A stretch of DNA of 30,572 bases from Bacteroidales bacterium UBA5621 (GCA_002424525.1 DIKJ01000101.1:1-30572); one strand, 5' to 3'; counted from the stretch's first letter, positions 1 through 9,184 are shown. The notes: a model not told the origin generated them from the letters alone. Program-made: numbers and translations.

Positions 1-1652
1 GTCGATTTTATCGTATTCCTGTTGTTCCTGACGAAATTAGGGATTGCCACCAAACGTCCGAAACGAACCAGCGCCTGTTCCATCTCATATATCCCCGGCA
101 TCGGTGCAGAATCCCGGGGAAGAGGATTGCCGAAAAAATCAACCGAAGGAGGATCAATCCCGGGAACAGTTAAAATCCTGACACCACGATCCTTAAGCGG
201 CGACTCAGCCTTTAGCTTAAATCCTGAGAGCGTTCCAAGCTGGTATGGGTCTGTAATACTTGTTGTCAGCGGCCCGTTAAGAAGCGGATCTGACTGCAAT
301 CCGGCAATTTTACCGTTCATAGTCTCCTGCCCTGTTGCTCCGGCCCATTCAGCAAGCGAAGCGAACTCCCCGAATATAACCTCCCCGCCGGATGTCCACC
401 ATACATTCCCAAGAAATTTACTGCCCTTGTTCGCTCCGCTGATCAACTGTCCTGTACCCATAAATATGTTGTTGCTGAAAATAAAATTCTCATGATCCGA
501 AGCATTCTCGAAGCTGATAACCGGGGCAGAACTACTGTAAACGATATTGTTATGAATATAACAACTGTTAAGCTGCCTGCTGTCGTCTGATCCGTTCCAG
601 ATAAAAAAGCTGCCGGCTCCTTCGGTTGTATGTGCATCATCGATGCTTAAACAATAACGTATAACATTATTCGACCAGCTGGCAGCTCCGGGGTATTGGA
701 ACAATCCGTACCCCGCACCTTCATTCTCATACGAAAGGCAATACTGAATAACAGAATTTGTAACTCCGCCATCCAGGTCAAAACCCCCGCCATCTTTTCC
801 CCCTTTTGATGTTTTGTTGCGGTAACTAATACAGTATTGTATGGTGACATTGTCGCTCATCCATGCCCATATACCCACCGGACCGTTACCCTGGCGCGGC
901 ATATCCCATCCGTTGTTTGTTGCGGTACAATGGTCAATTACAACGCTGTCGGAAACACCTACGAGGATCCCGTTCCCGCTGTGATTGTCAAGCCGAGTCG
1001 GATCGCCCGGATTATTCTCAGCCCTGCAATCACTGATAAGGATGCTCCCGGAGAGCTTCTTATCCGATCCCATTATATTAATTCCGCAGAAGCCGTTATC
1101 ATAAGCCATGACTTTAATAATTTCCGCATTTCTGCAGTCATACAGGTCGACACCTGATTTCTGAAAACCTTCGGATCTGATATCCTCAATCGTGACATTT
1201 TTACAGTGTGTCAATGACAATCCGTTGGAAATATTTCCGTTTTTTCTTCCGTCTCCTTTCAGATCAATATTTTCAATACGCAGGAATCTGCAATCCTCTG
1301 CCCTGATGGCTTCCTTTTCACCTCCATTGATTACAGCCTTTACCTTCCCATAGGAGCCAATACAAACGGGAACTGACTCTGTGCCGCTGATGCCATTCAG
1401 CAGAAGGTTGCCGTTGAAAACCTGTCCTCCTGCAAACCAGATGCTTGCAGGAGCTTGCTGCAGACGTCTGTTAACCTCCTCAATAGTTCTTAAAGGTTTC
1501 CTGACCGTTCCTGGATTTGTATCTTTACCTGTGTGATTATCAATAAACCAGGCCTCGCCGGATTTCGGGTTATCAGTGCTGTTTGTTTTACGTAAGGGGA
1601 AGGTGAAAGAGACCGAAAGAAATATTAAGAATATTTTTAAAGTCATTTTCAT
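1..1652 (-). CDS. Secreted right-handed beta-helix protein, 3' end outside window
   Basis: This reading frame starts at ATG 1652 (or ATG 1646) and stays open for 550 codons to the left edge, so the stop lies outside the window. The N-terminus (MKMTLKIFLIFLSVSFTF) is a plausible Sec signal peptide. The next part resembles the start of Bacteroidota pectate-lyase-like proteins (WFIDNHTGKDTNPGT, then TIEEVN). Residues about 110-400 are repeated short strands of the type NxxIxxC/NxVIxYC, rich in Asn, Cys and Gly, as in parallel beta-helix (PbH1, Beta_helix/NosD-like) folds. Near the end, DFFGNPLPRDSAPMPGIYE matches the DFxGNPxPxxxxxIGAYE ending common in this group, so little of the protein is probably missing. 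It lies 160 bp downstream of the GH127 gene on the same strand and may be the distal gene of the arabinose operon. A pectin or arabinan substrate is inference from context; no catalytic residues can be assigned. Confidence 0.8.
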   Translation of the reverse strand, partial: MKMTLKIFLIFLSVSFTFPLRKTNSTDNPKSGEAWFIDNHTGKDTNPGTVRKPLRTIEEVNRRLQQAPASIWFAGGQVFNGNLLLNGISGTESVPVCIGSYGKVKAVINGGEKEAIRAEDCRFLRIENIDLKGDGRKNGNISNGLSLTHCKNVTIEDIRSEGFQKSGVDLYDCRNAEIIKVMAYDNGFCGINIMGSDKKLSGSILISDCRAENNPGDPTRLDNHSGNGILVGVSDSVVIDHCTATNNGWDMPRQGNGPVGIWAWMSDNVTIQYCISYRNKTSKGGKDGGGFDLDGGVTNSVIQYCLSYENEGAGYGLFQYPGAASWSNNVIRYCLSIDDAHTTEGAGSFFIWNGSDDSRQLNSCYIHNNIVYSSSAPVISFENASDHENFIFSNNIFMGTGQLISGANKGSKFLGNVWWTSGGEVIFGEFASLAEWAGATGQETMNGKIAGLQSDPLLNGPLTTSITDPYQLGTLSGFKLKAESPLKDRGVRILTVPGIDPPSVDFFGNPLPRDSAPMPGIYEMEQALVRFGRLVAIPNFVRNNRNTIKS

Positions 1653-1766
1653 TGCAATCCGGATTTAACGTATCACTATTGTCCGATTAACTAGAGGTCG
1701 CTCCTCCGGAGCTAAAAATTATGATTATTATGATTTCTACAAATAGTTCACTACTACGGAGTTTGG

Positions 1767-1786
1767 CCTGGCAAAGTCCCGCCAGG
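1767..1786 (-). other. Stem-loop downstream of the GH127 gene
   Basis: This is a perfect 6-bp inverted repeat (CCTGGC/GCCAGG) with an 8-nt loop, 27 bases after the GH127 stop in the direction of transcription. No run of T follows, so it may act as a 3'-end or processing hairpin rather than a classical terminator. The rest of the 1653-1812 gap shows a small palindromic stretch (about 1696-1712, CTCCTCCGGAG core) and nothing else. Confidence 0.35.
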
Positions 1787-1812
1787 GACGGACTGTTTGT
1801 AAAAATGAATTA

Positions 1813-4233
1813 CTATTCCACGATCCATTCATATATCCCTGCCGAGAAATCCTTGTTCAGTCTTACCCTGATCTTAACTGCTGATGTTCTGACAGGTTCA
1901 AAGGTCTGTGAATCCCAGTTATCTTTTGTAACGGTGTAGGGCGATTTTGCATTTACAGGCTTCCATGTCTTCCCGCTGAGATAAAGCATGTCCCACTCAT
2001 CCGGGATCCTGCATCCGCCCTGAGGCCCGTCATCAAACCAGTAGATCCTTGTTTTTGAGATGGTCTGCGGTCTGTCAAAGTCATACTGAACGAACTCCCA
2101 CTGGTCCCTGTCAGGCCACCAGTGATAATAAGTCACCGACCGGTCGTTCGAACCGGCTGGCTCCATCTGGTCATTAAGTGCTGAAAGGGCTCTTGTCATT
2201 TTGCTTGCCCTCACTATACTGCGGTATGCAATGGTAGGTGCCGGCAGGGGCCGGGCACTTTCAGGCTTTACAGGCAGCCAGACCATCATCTGGCCCGGAC
2301 CGCGGTTATTCCACAATGCATAGGGTATCAGGGTAACTGTTTCTTCCTCCGCAAGAAGGATTGGTTCCTTTGCCTGGGTCCGTTTTGTCTGTATGCCTTT
2401 TGTTTTAATGATCTGCGTTCCGCCAAGGAGATCCGGAATAAATTCTGTGGTAAATTCAGATCCCTTTCTGACAACCAGGTTAAGGACATTCCCTGTATTG
2501 TTGTCGGGCCATTCGGCACAATAGACTACCGGGCCGCGCTGAACCGCGATTTTGTCCCTGTCAGCCTCAACACGCTCGTCAGCTGTGACGATCCTCACTG
2601 GCATGGGGAAATCAACACCGATCCTGTCTCCTTTTTCCCATTTCCTGTTTATCACGGCATACCCATTCTCAACGGGGAATTTTTGTGTTTCTCCGTTGAC
2701 TGTAATACTGTATTCCTCATCGATCTGATCGTTAAACCTGTAGAGGGTCCCTGGTATGGCCTCATTGACAGCCCATCCGGGAACACGCACTTTAATACGG
2801 AATTTGCCTGACTTTGCAGGATCAACCAGGAGCTCGGCTTTGCCATCCCATGGAAAATTGGCTTTCTGAGTGATACTGACAGTGTTATTCCCCACCTCAA
2901 CCTCCGCACTGTTCGAGATATAAAGGTTCACATAAAGTTCATCGGCAGCGGAAGCGTAGATATAGCCGGGAATTGCGGGGACAAACCTTGCAACATTTGA
3001 CGGACAGCATGCACAGCCAAACCATGCCTGCCGTTCATGTTGCCCTTCCGACTCAAGTGGATTGGGGTAGAAGAACCTGTCAGCCGACAGCGATACGCCC
3101 GACAGCATAGAGTTATAGAGGGTTTTTTCAAGTATATCGATATATTTCCCCTCGCCATGAAGGAGGAAGAGCCTGTGGTTCGTAAAAATATTTCCTATTG
3201 AGGCGCAGGTTTCACAGTAGGCGGTCATATTCGGCAATACGTAAGGCCCGGCAAAACCCTCATTTCCACCAGTGGCCCCAATACCTCCGGTAACATACAT
3301 CTTACGGTAGACAATATCCTCCCATATTTTTGTTATGGCATTCAGATAGGCTTCATCCTGCTCTATGGCAGCGATATCAGCCATCCCCGAATACATGTAT
3401 GTGGCTCTGACGGAATGCCCCACTGCTTCAGTCTGGTCGACCACACGTTCATGTGCCTGGCAATACTGGTCTCCGTGGGGGCCCCTTATATCGAGGAAGA
3501 ACCTGGCAAGATCAAGGTATTTCTTGTTACCGGTAGCTCTGTAGAGTTTAACAAGACCCATTTCAATAACCTGGTGTCCGGGATAATACTTCAGCTTGTC
3601 AGGCCAGAAATCGTTGTACACAAGGTCAGCTGATTTAAGGGCGATATCAAGAAGTGTCCTCTTCCCAGTTGCCTGGTAATGAGCCACTGCGGCTTCGTAA
3701 AGATGACCCAGGTTATAGAGTTCATGGCTGAGAACAGTGTCCAGTTCCCATCTTGTTTTGCTTGCCCATTGATGCAATCCTTCGCCTCCGTGCATTTCAG
3801 CTATGGTACGGTTGGTATAGAGATAGCCGTCATCCTCCTGTGCAAGGCCGATCTTCCATATCAGAGTATCGAGGTATGCATCAAGGGCCGGATCGGGGAA
3901 GGTCTGCAGGGAATAGCTTGCACCCTCGATGATCTTGAATACATCTGAATCGTCGAAGGGGTAGATAGTGAGAAACCTTCCGGTATCGAGTCCTCCCGCA
4001 ATCTCAAAATTCCTTACCCTGCCCGTTGATTCACAATACCCGAAAGCTATCGGTATGGTCACCGAGGCGTTCTTTTGTATCCTCGGCGCCCAGAAATCGT
4101 CTGTAAGCTTTACTGAGGTAAAGGGAACGGGAGTTATCGGGTAATCATCGCCGGATTTTCCTCCCCTGATACATCCGGTGATGATCAGAGCGAGAAGTGC
4201 AGCCGGAAACAATACCCTGATTAGCTTATTCAT
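1813..4233 (-). CDS. GH127 beta-L-arabinofuranosidase lipoprotein
   Basis: The predicted enzyme removes beta-L-arabinofuranosyl residues by a retaining mechanism with a cysteine nucleophile. The 806-aa protein begins with a lipoprotein signal ending IITGC (lipobox, Cys about 21), so it should be anchored in the envelope. The GH127 zinc-cysteine site is intact: E341-T-C343 in AYCETCASIGN, and C409-C410 in FGCACCPSN. These correspond to Glu338, Cys340, Cys417 and Cys418 of Bifidobacterium longum HypBA1, where Cys417 is the nucleophile. The catalytic (alpha/alpha)6 part and beta domain occupy roughly residues 35-660. The last ~140 residues (motifs WWPDRDQWEFVQYDF, RIYWFDD, VKIRVRL) look like an F5/8-type/CBM32-like domain. 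The start is ATG 4233, 6 bases after the GH51 stop, so the two genes are co-transcribed. Family assignment is firm; exact linkage specificity is inference, because the family also contains other activities. Confidence 0.9.
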   Translation of the reverse strand: MNKLIRVLFPAALLALIITGCIRGGKSGDDYPITPVPFTSVKLTDDFWAPRIQKNASVTIPIAFGYCESTGRVRNFEIAGGLDTGRFLTIYPFDDSDVFKIIEGASYSLQTFPDPALDAYLDTLIWKIGLAQEDDGYLYTNRTIAEMHGGEGLHQWASKTRWELDTVLSHELYNLGHLYEAAVAHYQATGKRTLLDIALKSADLVYNDFWPDKLKYYPGHQVIEMGLVKLYRATGNKKYLDLARFFLDIRGPHGDQYCQAHERVVDQTEAVGHSVRATYMYSGMADIAAIEQDEAYLNAITKIWEDIVYRKMYVTGGIGATGGNEGFAGPYVLPNMTAYCETCASIGNIFTNHRLFLLHGEGKYIDILEKTLYNSMLSGVSLSADRFFYPNPLESEGQHERQAWFGCACCPSNVARFVPAIPGYIYASAADELYVNLYISNSAEVEVGNNTVSITQKANFPWDGKAELLVDPAKSGKFRIKVRVPGWAVNEAIPGTLYRFNDQIDEEYSITVNGETQKFPVENGYAVINRKWEKGDRIGVDFPMPVRIVTADERVEADRDKIAVQRGPVVYCAEWPDNNTGNVLNLVVRKGSEFTTEFIPDLLGGTQIIKTKGIQTKRTQAKEPILLAEEETVTLIPYALWNNRGPGQMMVWLPVKPESARPLPAPTIAYRSIVRASKMTRALSALNDQMEPAGSNDRSVTYYHWWPDRDQWEFVQYDFDRPQTISKTRIYWFDDGPQGGCRIPDEWDMLYLSGKTWKPVNAKSPYTVTKDNWDSQTFEPVRTSAVKIRVRLNKDFSAGIYEWIVE

Positions 4234-4239
4234 AATGTC

Positions 4240-5808
4240 TTATTTTGTAAGTTCAAGTACCACAACGGATTTGGCAGGCATATTGATTGTCAGAATCCCG
4301 TTTTTGTAAGTAAAGTTACTGAAATTTCCCGGTTTAACTGCTTCTGGTTTTTCGAAACTGTTATGAGCATTTATCTCACCAGCCGTAAGCACCTCACCTG
4401 TAACCCTCTTATAGGTTTCTCCTATCACCGGGCAGGTGACAGTTATCTGCTTGTTCGGGTTCAGGTTGGCTATTGATATATGAACCCTGCCTTCATTATC
4501 GACCGAGGCTGATGCCGACAAGGCCGGGATACTTCTGTCACCGAAGGCATAATCCTCACATCTCAGGTCGGAGTGCAGAAGACGGGCTTCCTGGTGAACC
4601 CTGAACATCCTGAAGACATGATATGTAGGAGTCAGCACCATCCTGTCATCCTTCGTAAGTATAACAGACTGAAGCACATTGACTATCTGTGCGAGGTTGG
4701 CAACCTTTACCCGGTCGGCATGGGTGTTGAAGATATTGAGATGAATTGCGGCAGTAAGGCCGTCCCTGATAGTGTTCTGCTGATAAAGAAATCCCGGATT
4801 CGTGCCAGGTTCGACATCGAACCAGTTACCCCATTCATCAACCACCAGACCCTTTGTTTTCTGGGGATCGTATCTGTCCATGATATCCTTGTGCCCTTTG
4901 ATGATAGGGTCCATCTGAAGGTTTGCCCTCATTATCTGGAACCATTCCCTCTCTCCGAATACCGTGGCAGAACCTTTATTGTTCCAGCCGTCCACAAGCG
5001 AATAATAATGGATCGACAATCCCTGGAACCTGCCTCTGCTGTTCCCGTCCTTCATAAGGGTCTCGGTCCAGTCAAAACCAAAGTCGTATGGCCCGCATGC
5101 TACGCGATAAAGGCGGTTATCCCCGTAATTATTGAGGTATGTCGAGTACTGCCTCATGATATTTGTATAGAACTCTGCTGTCATGTTTCCGCCGCAACCC
5201 CAGTTCTCATTGCCGATGGCAAAATATTTCACTTTCCAGGGCTCTTCCCTTCCGTTCTCTTTCCTGAGCCGCGTCATGGGGCTTTCGGAATTGGATGTCA
5301 GGTATTCCACCCATTCTGCCATCTCCTGGACCGTACCAGATCCAACATTTCCATTAATATAGGCATCACAGTCGAGCAGTTCGGTCAGCTTCATGAACTC
5401 ATGTGTTCCAAATGAGTTATCCTCGGTCACGCCCCCCCAGTGAGTATTTACGATTGAGGCTCTCTTCTCCTGCGGACCAATTCCGTCTTTCCAGTGGTAG
5501 GTGTCAGCAAAGCATCCTCCCGGCCAGCGAAGGTTCGGAACCTTTATCTCCCTGAGTGCATAAAGCACATCGTTCCTGATACCATAAGTATTGGGAATTC
5601 TGGAATCGGTGCCGACCCAGATACCTCCGTAAATGCAGGTCCCGAGGTGTTCGGAAAAATGACCGTAAATGTCCTTGCTGATCACAGGACCCGGATTATT
5701 CGCCACAATCACCAGCTGGTTTAAAGTAGCAGTGTTGTCTTTCTGAGCACTGGCAATAAAGCCTGTCTGAAAAAGAATAATTAATAAGATTAAAAGTGAC
5801 TTCTTCAT
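4240..5808 (-). CDS. GH51 alpha-L-arabinofuranosidase, secreted
   Basis: The predicted enzyme is a retaining exo-acting alpha-L-arabinofuranosidase on arabinan, arabinoxylan or arabino-oligosaccharides. The 522-aa protein has a signal peptide ending about ASA-Q (residues 1-22). A (beta/alpha)8 core follows, with the GH51 hallmarks NLRWPGG (92-98), the acid/base Glu201 in the GNENWG motif, and the nucleophile Glu325 in VVDEWGNW. The C-terminal ~130 residues form the usual beta-sandwich ending in [10 protein letters not shown]. Length and motifs match the family. The start ATG 5808 directly precedes a Lys-Lys signal n-region. Six bases separate its stop from the GH127 start. A 187-bp gap with four stem-loops separates it from araB upstream, so its expression could be set separately from the catabolic genes. 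Confidence 0.93.
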   Translation of the reverse strand: MKKSLLILLIILFQTGFIASAQKDNTATLNQLVIVANNPGPVISKDIYGHFSEHLGTCIYGGIWVGTDSRIPNTYGIRNDVLYALREIKVPNLRWPGGCFADTYHWKDGIGPQEKRASIVNTHWGGVTEDNSFGTHEFMKLTELLDCDAYINGNVGSGTVQEMAEWVEYLTSNSESPMTRLRKENGREEPWKVKYFAIGNENWGCGGNMTAEFYTNIMRQYSTYLNNYGDNRLYRVACGPYDFGFDWTETLMKDGNSRGRFQGLSIHYYSLVDGWNNKGSATVFGEREWFQIMRANLQMDPIIKGHKDIMDRYDPQKTKGLVVDEWGNWFDVEPGTNPGFLYQQNTIRDGLTAAIHLNIFNTHADRVKVANLAQIVNVLQSVILTKDDRMVLTPTYHVFRMFRVHQEARLLHSDLRCEDYAFGDRSIPALSASASVDNEGRVHISIANLNPNKQITVTCPVIGETYKRVTGEVLTAGEINAHNSFEKPEAVKPGNFSNFTYKNGILTINMPAKSVVVLELTK

Positions 5809-5898
5809 TTTATCTGTTATTATGGTTTGTAATCAATTGAATTCCTTAGCGATACTTGTTCTACCCCTGATCCTCCAAATGGGGAAGACACCCCCGAG

Positions 5899-5995
5899 CC
5901 CCCCTGGCAGGGGGGTAATCCACTAAAATTAAGAATAATTTCTTAATAATCCTGAATTTAAGCCCGCTTCAGGGGATACCGGAATGAAAACCGGT
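5899..5995. repeat. Four successive stem-loops between araB and the GH51 gene
   Basis: The araB-GH51 gap holds four inverted repeats in a row: 5978-5995 (ACCGG/CCGGT, starting at the araB stop), 5951-5973 (CCTGAA/TTCAGG), 5928-5947 (ATTAAGAA/TTCTTAAT, 4-nt loop) and 5899-5915 (six C, TGGCA, six G). The last resembles the C-run/G-run palindromes scattered between genes in Bacteroidota genomes. Together they could protect or terminate the upstream mRNA and so uncouple kinase from hydrolase expression. The remaining 5809-5898 has no clear TAnnTTTG promoter on the minus strand. Confidence 0.55.
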
Positions 5996-7669
5996 TTAAA
6001 TCATCTCATTTTCAATAAACGATCCGAGTTTCGTATATTTTTCGAACAAGGCCTGATATTTCTTTGCCCGTACCGGATCGGGCCGGTACTCTTTTTCAAA
6101 TCCTCCGCCCATTGCTTTCTGTGCCTCCGGGATATTTTCATGAACCCCTGCCATTACCGAAGCCGCCATGGCTGATCCCAAAGCACATGTCTGGTCTGAC
6201 GAAGCAACCCTGATCGGCATATTGAGCACATCAGCAACAATCTGCATAACATAGGGATTCTTTTTAGCCACGCCCCCTATTGCTATCACACCGTCGATCC
6301 GCACTCCTTCAGAAATAAAGCGGTCGTTGATCATCTTTGATCCGAATGCGGTAGCTTCGACCAGTGCCTTAAATATCCTGGGGGCATCAGAGCCCAGGGA
6401 GAGGCCCGTTATTGCACCCTTCAGCTCCTGGTTGGCATCGGGTGTTCGCCGGCCGTTCAGCCAGTCTAGGGCCACAAGCGTTGTCTCCTCATCGTCAAGC
6501 GACTCTGCCTTTTTGCTCAATTCTGAAATGATCCTGTCAGCAGTCTCTGTTTTTATTCTCTCCTTCAGGTTTTCATCAATCCAGTCGTACCCTGAAATTA
6601 TCTCATCAACCGGCCACAGCAGCAATTTACTGAACCAGGCATAAATGTCTCCGAAGGCAGACTGGCCGGCTTCAAGCCCGAGCATGCCGGGAATAATTGA
6701 TCCATCCACCTGGCCGCAGATACCAGCTACAAGTTTATTTCCCGCCTCCTCTCCCGGCACGACTATCATATCGCATGTTGATGTGCCCATTACCTTAACC
6801 AGCTGATAAGGTTTTATTTCTCCGCCAATTGCTCCCAGATGGGCATCGAAGGCTCCCGCTCCGACCTTGACTCCCGCGGGTAGTCCCAGTCTTTCCGCCC
6901 ACTCTTTCGAAAGGATGCCGACCTCAACATCGCAGGTATAAGTTTCGCTGAAGAGTCTCTCCCTCAGCCCGGCCAGGGCGGGATCAAGCTTCATGAGGAA
7001 CTCACTGTCGGGGAGTCCGTTGAATTCTTCATGCCACATGGCCTTATGGCCTGCCGCACAACGGCTTCTCCTGATTTTCAAAGGATCGGTATCGCCGGTC
7101 AGCAGTGCGGGAATCCAGTCACAATGTTCCACCCACGACCATGCATTTTCCCTTACTTTACCGTTGTTTCTTATTATGTGAAGGATCTTCGCCCAGAACC
7201 ATTCGGAGGAGTAAATGCCGCCTTCGTACATTGTAAAGTCTTTTCCTCCCCAGTTTTTCGCGAGATCATTTATCTCGGCAGCCTCGCGCACCGCGGTATG
7301 GTCCTTCCAGAGAACGAACATGGCATCCGGATCGTTCACGAATTCCGGTTTCATCGAGAGTGGCACACCCTCCCGGTCGACAGCTACGGGTGTTGACCCG
7401 GTTGTATCGACGGTGATCCCGGCAATGTTACTGACTATATCAGGGCTTAACCCTTTAAGGGCGTTCCTGACGGTAACCTCAAGTCCTTCAATGTAATCCA
7501 GGGGGTGTTGCCGGAACTGGTTGGCCGCAGGGTCACAGAAGAGGCCCTGTTTCCATCTCGGGTAATCAAATACGGATGAACCGGCAATATTCCCATTTGC
7601 CGTATTTACCACCACACTGCGAACGGAGTCGGTTCCGTAATCGATTCCTATAACATATTTTTCCCGCAT
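5996..7669 (-). CDS. araB: Ribulokinase AraB
   Basis: The protein phosphorylates L-ribulose to L-ribulose 5-phosphate with ATP, the second cytoplasmic step of arabinose breakdown. It is 557 aa, close to the 566 aa of E. coli AraB, and belongs to the FGGY kinase family. Visible motifs are the N-terminal phosphate loop IGIDYGTDSVR (8-17), GITVDTTGSTPV (84-95), the catalytic-base motif GAGAFDAH with Asp275, GTSTCD (295-300), and the C-terminal ATP-site stretch with VEATAFG and AIGGVAKKNP. The start ATG 7669 gives the standard N-terminus. It lies downstream of araD in a 91-bp gap that contains a 7-bp tandem repeat. The GH51 gene follows after the hairpin cluster. Confidence 0.96.
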   Translation of the reverse strand: MREKYVIGIDYGTDSVRSVVVNTANGNIAGSSVFDYPRWKQGLFCDPAANQFRQHPLDYIEGLEVTVRNALKGLSPDIVSNIAGITVDTTGSTPVAVDREGVPLSMKPEFVNDPDAMFVLWKDHTAVREAAEINDLAKNWGGKDFTMYEGGIYSSEWFWAKILHIIRNNGKVRENAWSWVEHCDWIPALLTGDTDPLKIRRSRCAAGHKAMWHEEFNGLPDSEFLMKLDPALAGLRERLFSETYTCDVEVGILSKEWAERLGLPAGVKVGAGAFDAHLGAIGGEIKPYQLVKVMGTSTCDMIVVPGEEAGNKLVAGICGQVDGSIIPGMLGLEAGQSAFGDIYAWFSKLLLWPVDEIISGYDWIDENLKERIKTETADRIISELSKKAESLDDEETTLVALDWLNGRRTPDANQELKGAITGLSLGSDAPRIFKALVEATAFGSKMINDRFISEGVRIDGVIAIGGVAKKNPYVMQIVADVLNMPIRVASSDQTCALGSAMAASVMAGVHENIPEAQKAMGGGFEKEYRPDPVRAKKYQALFEKYTKLGSFIENEMI

Positions 7670-7703
7670 AAGATTAAGATTTTAATTTTTTATGTAGCTC
7701 TAA

Positions 7704-7760
7704 CTCGGTGCTCGGTGCTCGGTGCTCGGTGCTCGGTGCTCGGTGCTCGGTGCTCGGTCA
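7704..7760. repeat. Tandem repeat, 7-bp unit CTCGGTG, about 8 copies
   Basis: Seven perfect copies and one 6-bp partial copy of CTCGGTG (CACCGAG in the transcript) run from 7704 to 7758. They end two bases before the araD stop codon and 34 bases before the araB start. The unit is 7 bp, so copy changes shift spacing but no reading frame. It reads as a slipped-strand heptamer repeat and has no spacers, so it is not CRISPR. Confidence 0.95.
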
Positions 7761-8444
7761 TTACTGACCGTAATATGAATCCTTACCATGTTTCCGTGTG
7801 AAATGCTTGTCAAGCAGGTAATTGTCGACGGGCTCACTCCTGCCAAGCAGAACGGTATAGAAAGCAATCCTGGCTATCTCCTCAAGGGCAACAGCATTGT
7901 AAACCGCTTCTTCAGCATCGAGACCCCAGCAGAATGGTCCATGACGGTTGACCAGGACCGACGGTACAGCCAGCGGATCGAGACCTTCCATTCTCTCAAC
8001 AATGACTTTGCCGGTGTTGCTCTCATAATCGCCGTTCACCTCCTCTTCAGTAAGCAGACGGGTGCACGGAATCGCACCGTAGTAGTGATCCGCATGGGTG
8101 GTTCCGAGGGGAGGAATATCCTTCCCCGCCTGAGCCCACGATGTTGCAAAGGCTGAATGCGTATGAACGATCCCGCCAACAGAGCTGTAATGCCTGTATA
8201 TCAGCAAATGTGTTGGAGCATCTGTCGAGGGTTTATAACGGCCCTCAACCATCCTGCCGTCGGTATCGATCACAACCATATCATCGGACTTCATGCTTCC
8301 GTAATCCAGCCCCGACGGCTTGATCACAACCAACCCGCTCTCCGGATCCCTGCCACTGACATTACCCCATGTATGAATAACCAGCCCTTGTTTTACAAGC
8401 TCAATATTAGCCTTATAAACTTCCTGTTTTAACCCCTCCAGCAT
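7761..8444 (-). CDS. araD: L-ribulose-5-phosphate 4-epimerase AraD
   Basis: This class II aldolase-fold enzyme interconverts L-ribulose 5-phosphate and D-xylulose 5-phosphate, the third arabinose step, feeding the pentose phosphate pathway. It is 227 aa, as usual for the family (E. coli 231 aa). Zn2+ ligands and catalytic residues can be seen: Asp75 in STDAPTH, His94 and His96 in GIVHTHSAFATSW, His168 in VNRHGPF, and a C-terminal Tyr pair (DSYYGQ). These correspond to Asp76, His95, His97, His171 and Tyr229 of E. coli AraD. The N-terminal phosphate-binding signature TWGNVSGRD and IKPSG are present. The start ATG 8444 is preceded by an A-rich leader made of four GTAAAAA units. Confidence 0.96.
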   Translation of the reverse strand: MLEGLKQEVYKANIELVKQGLVIHTWGNVSGRDPESGLVVIKPSGLDYGSMKSDDMVVIDTDGRMVEGRYKPSTDAPTHLLIYRHYSSVGGIVHTHSAFATSWAQAGKDIPPLGTTHADHYYGAIPCTRLLTEEEVNGDYESNTGKVIVERMEGLDPLAVPSVLVNRHGPFCWGLDAEEAVYNAVALEEIARIAFYTVLLGRSEPVDNYLLDKHFTRKHGKDSYYGQ

Positions 8445-8449
8445 AACTC

Positions 8450-8477
8450 TTTTTACTTTTTACTTTTTACTTTTTAC
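8450..8477. repeat. Tandem repeat, 7-bp unit TTTTTAC, 4 copies
   Basis: Four perfect copies of TTTTTAC (GTAAAAA in the transcript) fill most of the 38-bp gap between the regulator stop (8483) and the araD start (8444), ending 5 bases before the ATG. The repeats make the araD translation-initiation region strongly A-rich, a feature that favours initiation in Bacteroidota, which rarely use Shine-Dalgarno pairing. Copy-number change could therefore tune AraD synthesis (inference). Confidence 0.9.
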
Positions 8478-8482
8478 TTCTT

Positions 8483-9184
8483 CTAATTCACATCCAGATT
8501 GAAATAGAACCCATTCTGCCGTAAAACTTTATAAGTCTCCCTGTTGAACCGGTAATACCAGGCTCCTTTTTTTGATGTCTCTTTCTCCTTTTCGTCAAGC
8601 TTCTCCAGGATATTCATCGAAAGGATCTTCTTCCTGAAATTCCTCTTGTCAACAACCCGCTGATATATTGCTTCGTAGAGATCCTGGAGCTGTACAAGCG
8701 TGAATCTCTCGGGAAGCAGTTCAAAACCCACAGGCCTGACTTTTATCTGCATCCGGAGATTTGCCAGGGCCCTTTCAACCATTATGTGGTGGTCGAAAAT
8801 CAGTTTCGGCAGTCGCGACAGTGACTGCCAGTGAGCCCCGTTCAACTCTTTAAGATCCTTATCGATATCCCTTATCTTGATCAGCGCGCTGTATGCAGTC
8901 GATATTACCCGGGCGCCAGGGTCCCTGTTAATTCCGCCATAGGTGTATGACTGCTCCAGATAAACATTTCTGAGACCTGTGAGCGAGCAGAGTATCCTGC
9001 TGGCTGCCTGATCGAGACTCTCATTTTCATTCACAAAACCGCCTGCAAGCGACCATTTTCCTCTGGCAGGCTCCATGCATCTTTTTATCAGGAGAAGTTT
9101 AATCTCCTTGTCCTGAGTATCGTAACCGAAAATTATACAATCCACTGCAACAAGATGGCTTGTATGCTCAGCATATAATTCCAT
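8483..9184 (-). CDS. araR: Nudix-fold arabinose regulator (AraR/NrtR type)
   Basis: This is probably the local transcription factor sensing arabinose. It is 233 aa from ATG 9184. A TTG four codons upstream is possible, but only 2 bases separate AAGG from it, so the ATG is preferred. Residues ~10-140 are a Nudix hydrolase fold, and residues ~150-233 (ERFTLVQLQDLYEAIYQR, FRKKIL, GAWYYRFN) are the winged-helix DNA-binding domain of the NrtR family. The Nudix box is broken: Gly49 and Glu55 remain, but the REUxEE helix reads RILCSL (63-68), so the metal-binding glutamates are gone. That fits a sensor rather than a hydrolase. Bacteroides thetaiotaomicron AraR is a known Nudix regulator of this type placed among the ara genes. 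Here it sits between araA and araD, so it is autoregulated if it controls the operon. Confidence 0.85.
   Translation of the reverse strand: MELYAEHTSHLVAVDCIIFGYDTQDKEIKLLLIKRCMEPARGKWSLAGGFVNENESLDQAASRILCSLTGLRNVYLEQSYTYGGINRDPGARVISTAYSALIKIRDIDKDLKELNGAHWQSLSRLPKLIFDHHIMVERALANLRMQIKVRPVGFELLPERFTLVQLQDLYEAIYQRVVDKRNFRKKILSMNILEKLDEKEKETSKKGAWYYRFNRETYKVLRQNGFYFNLDVN

Noticed and set aside
4573..5415. 280-codon plus-strand frame opposite the GH51 gene
   Set aside because: It lies fully antisense to a gene with intact catalytic motifs, and its translation shows no recognisable domain or plausible start context.
7704..7760. CRISPR-like tandem repeat
   Set aside because: The 7-bp units abut with no spacers and no cas genes are present, so it is a simple tandem repeat.
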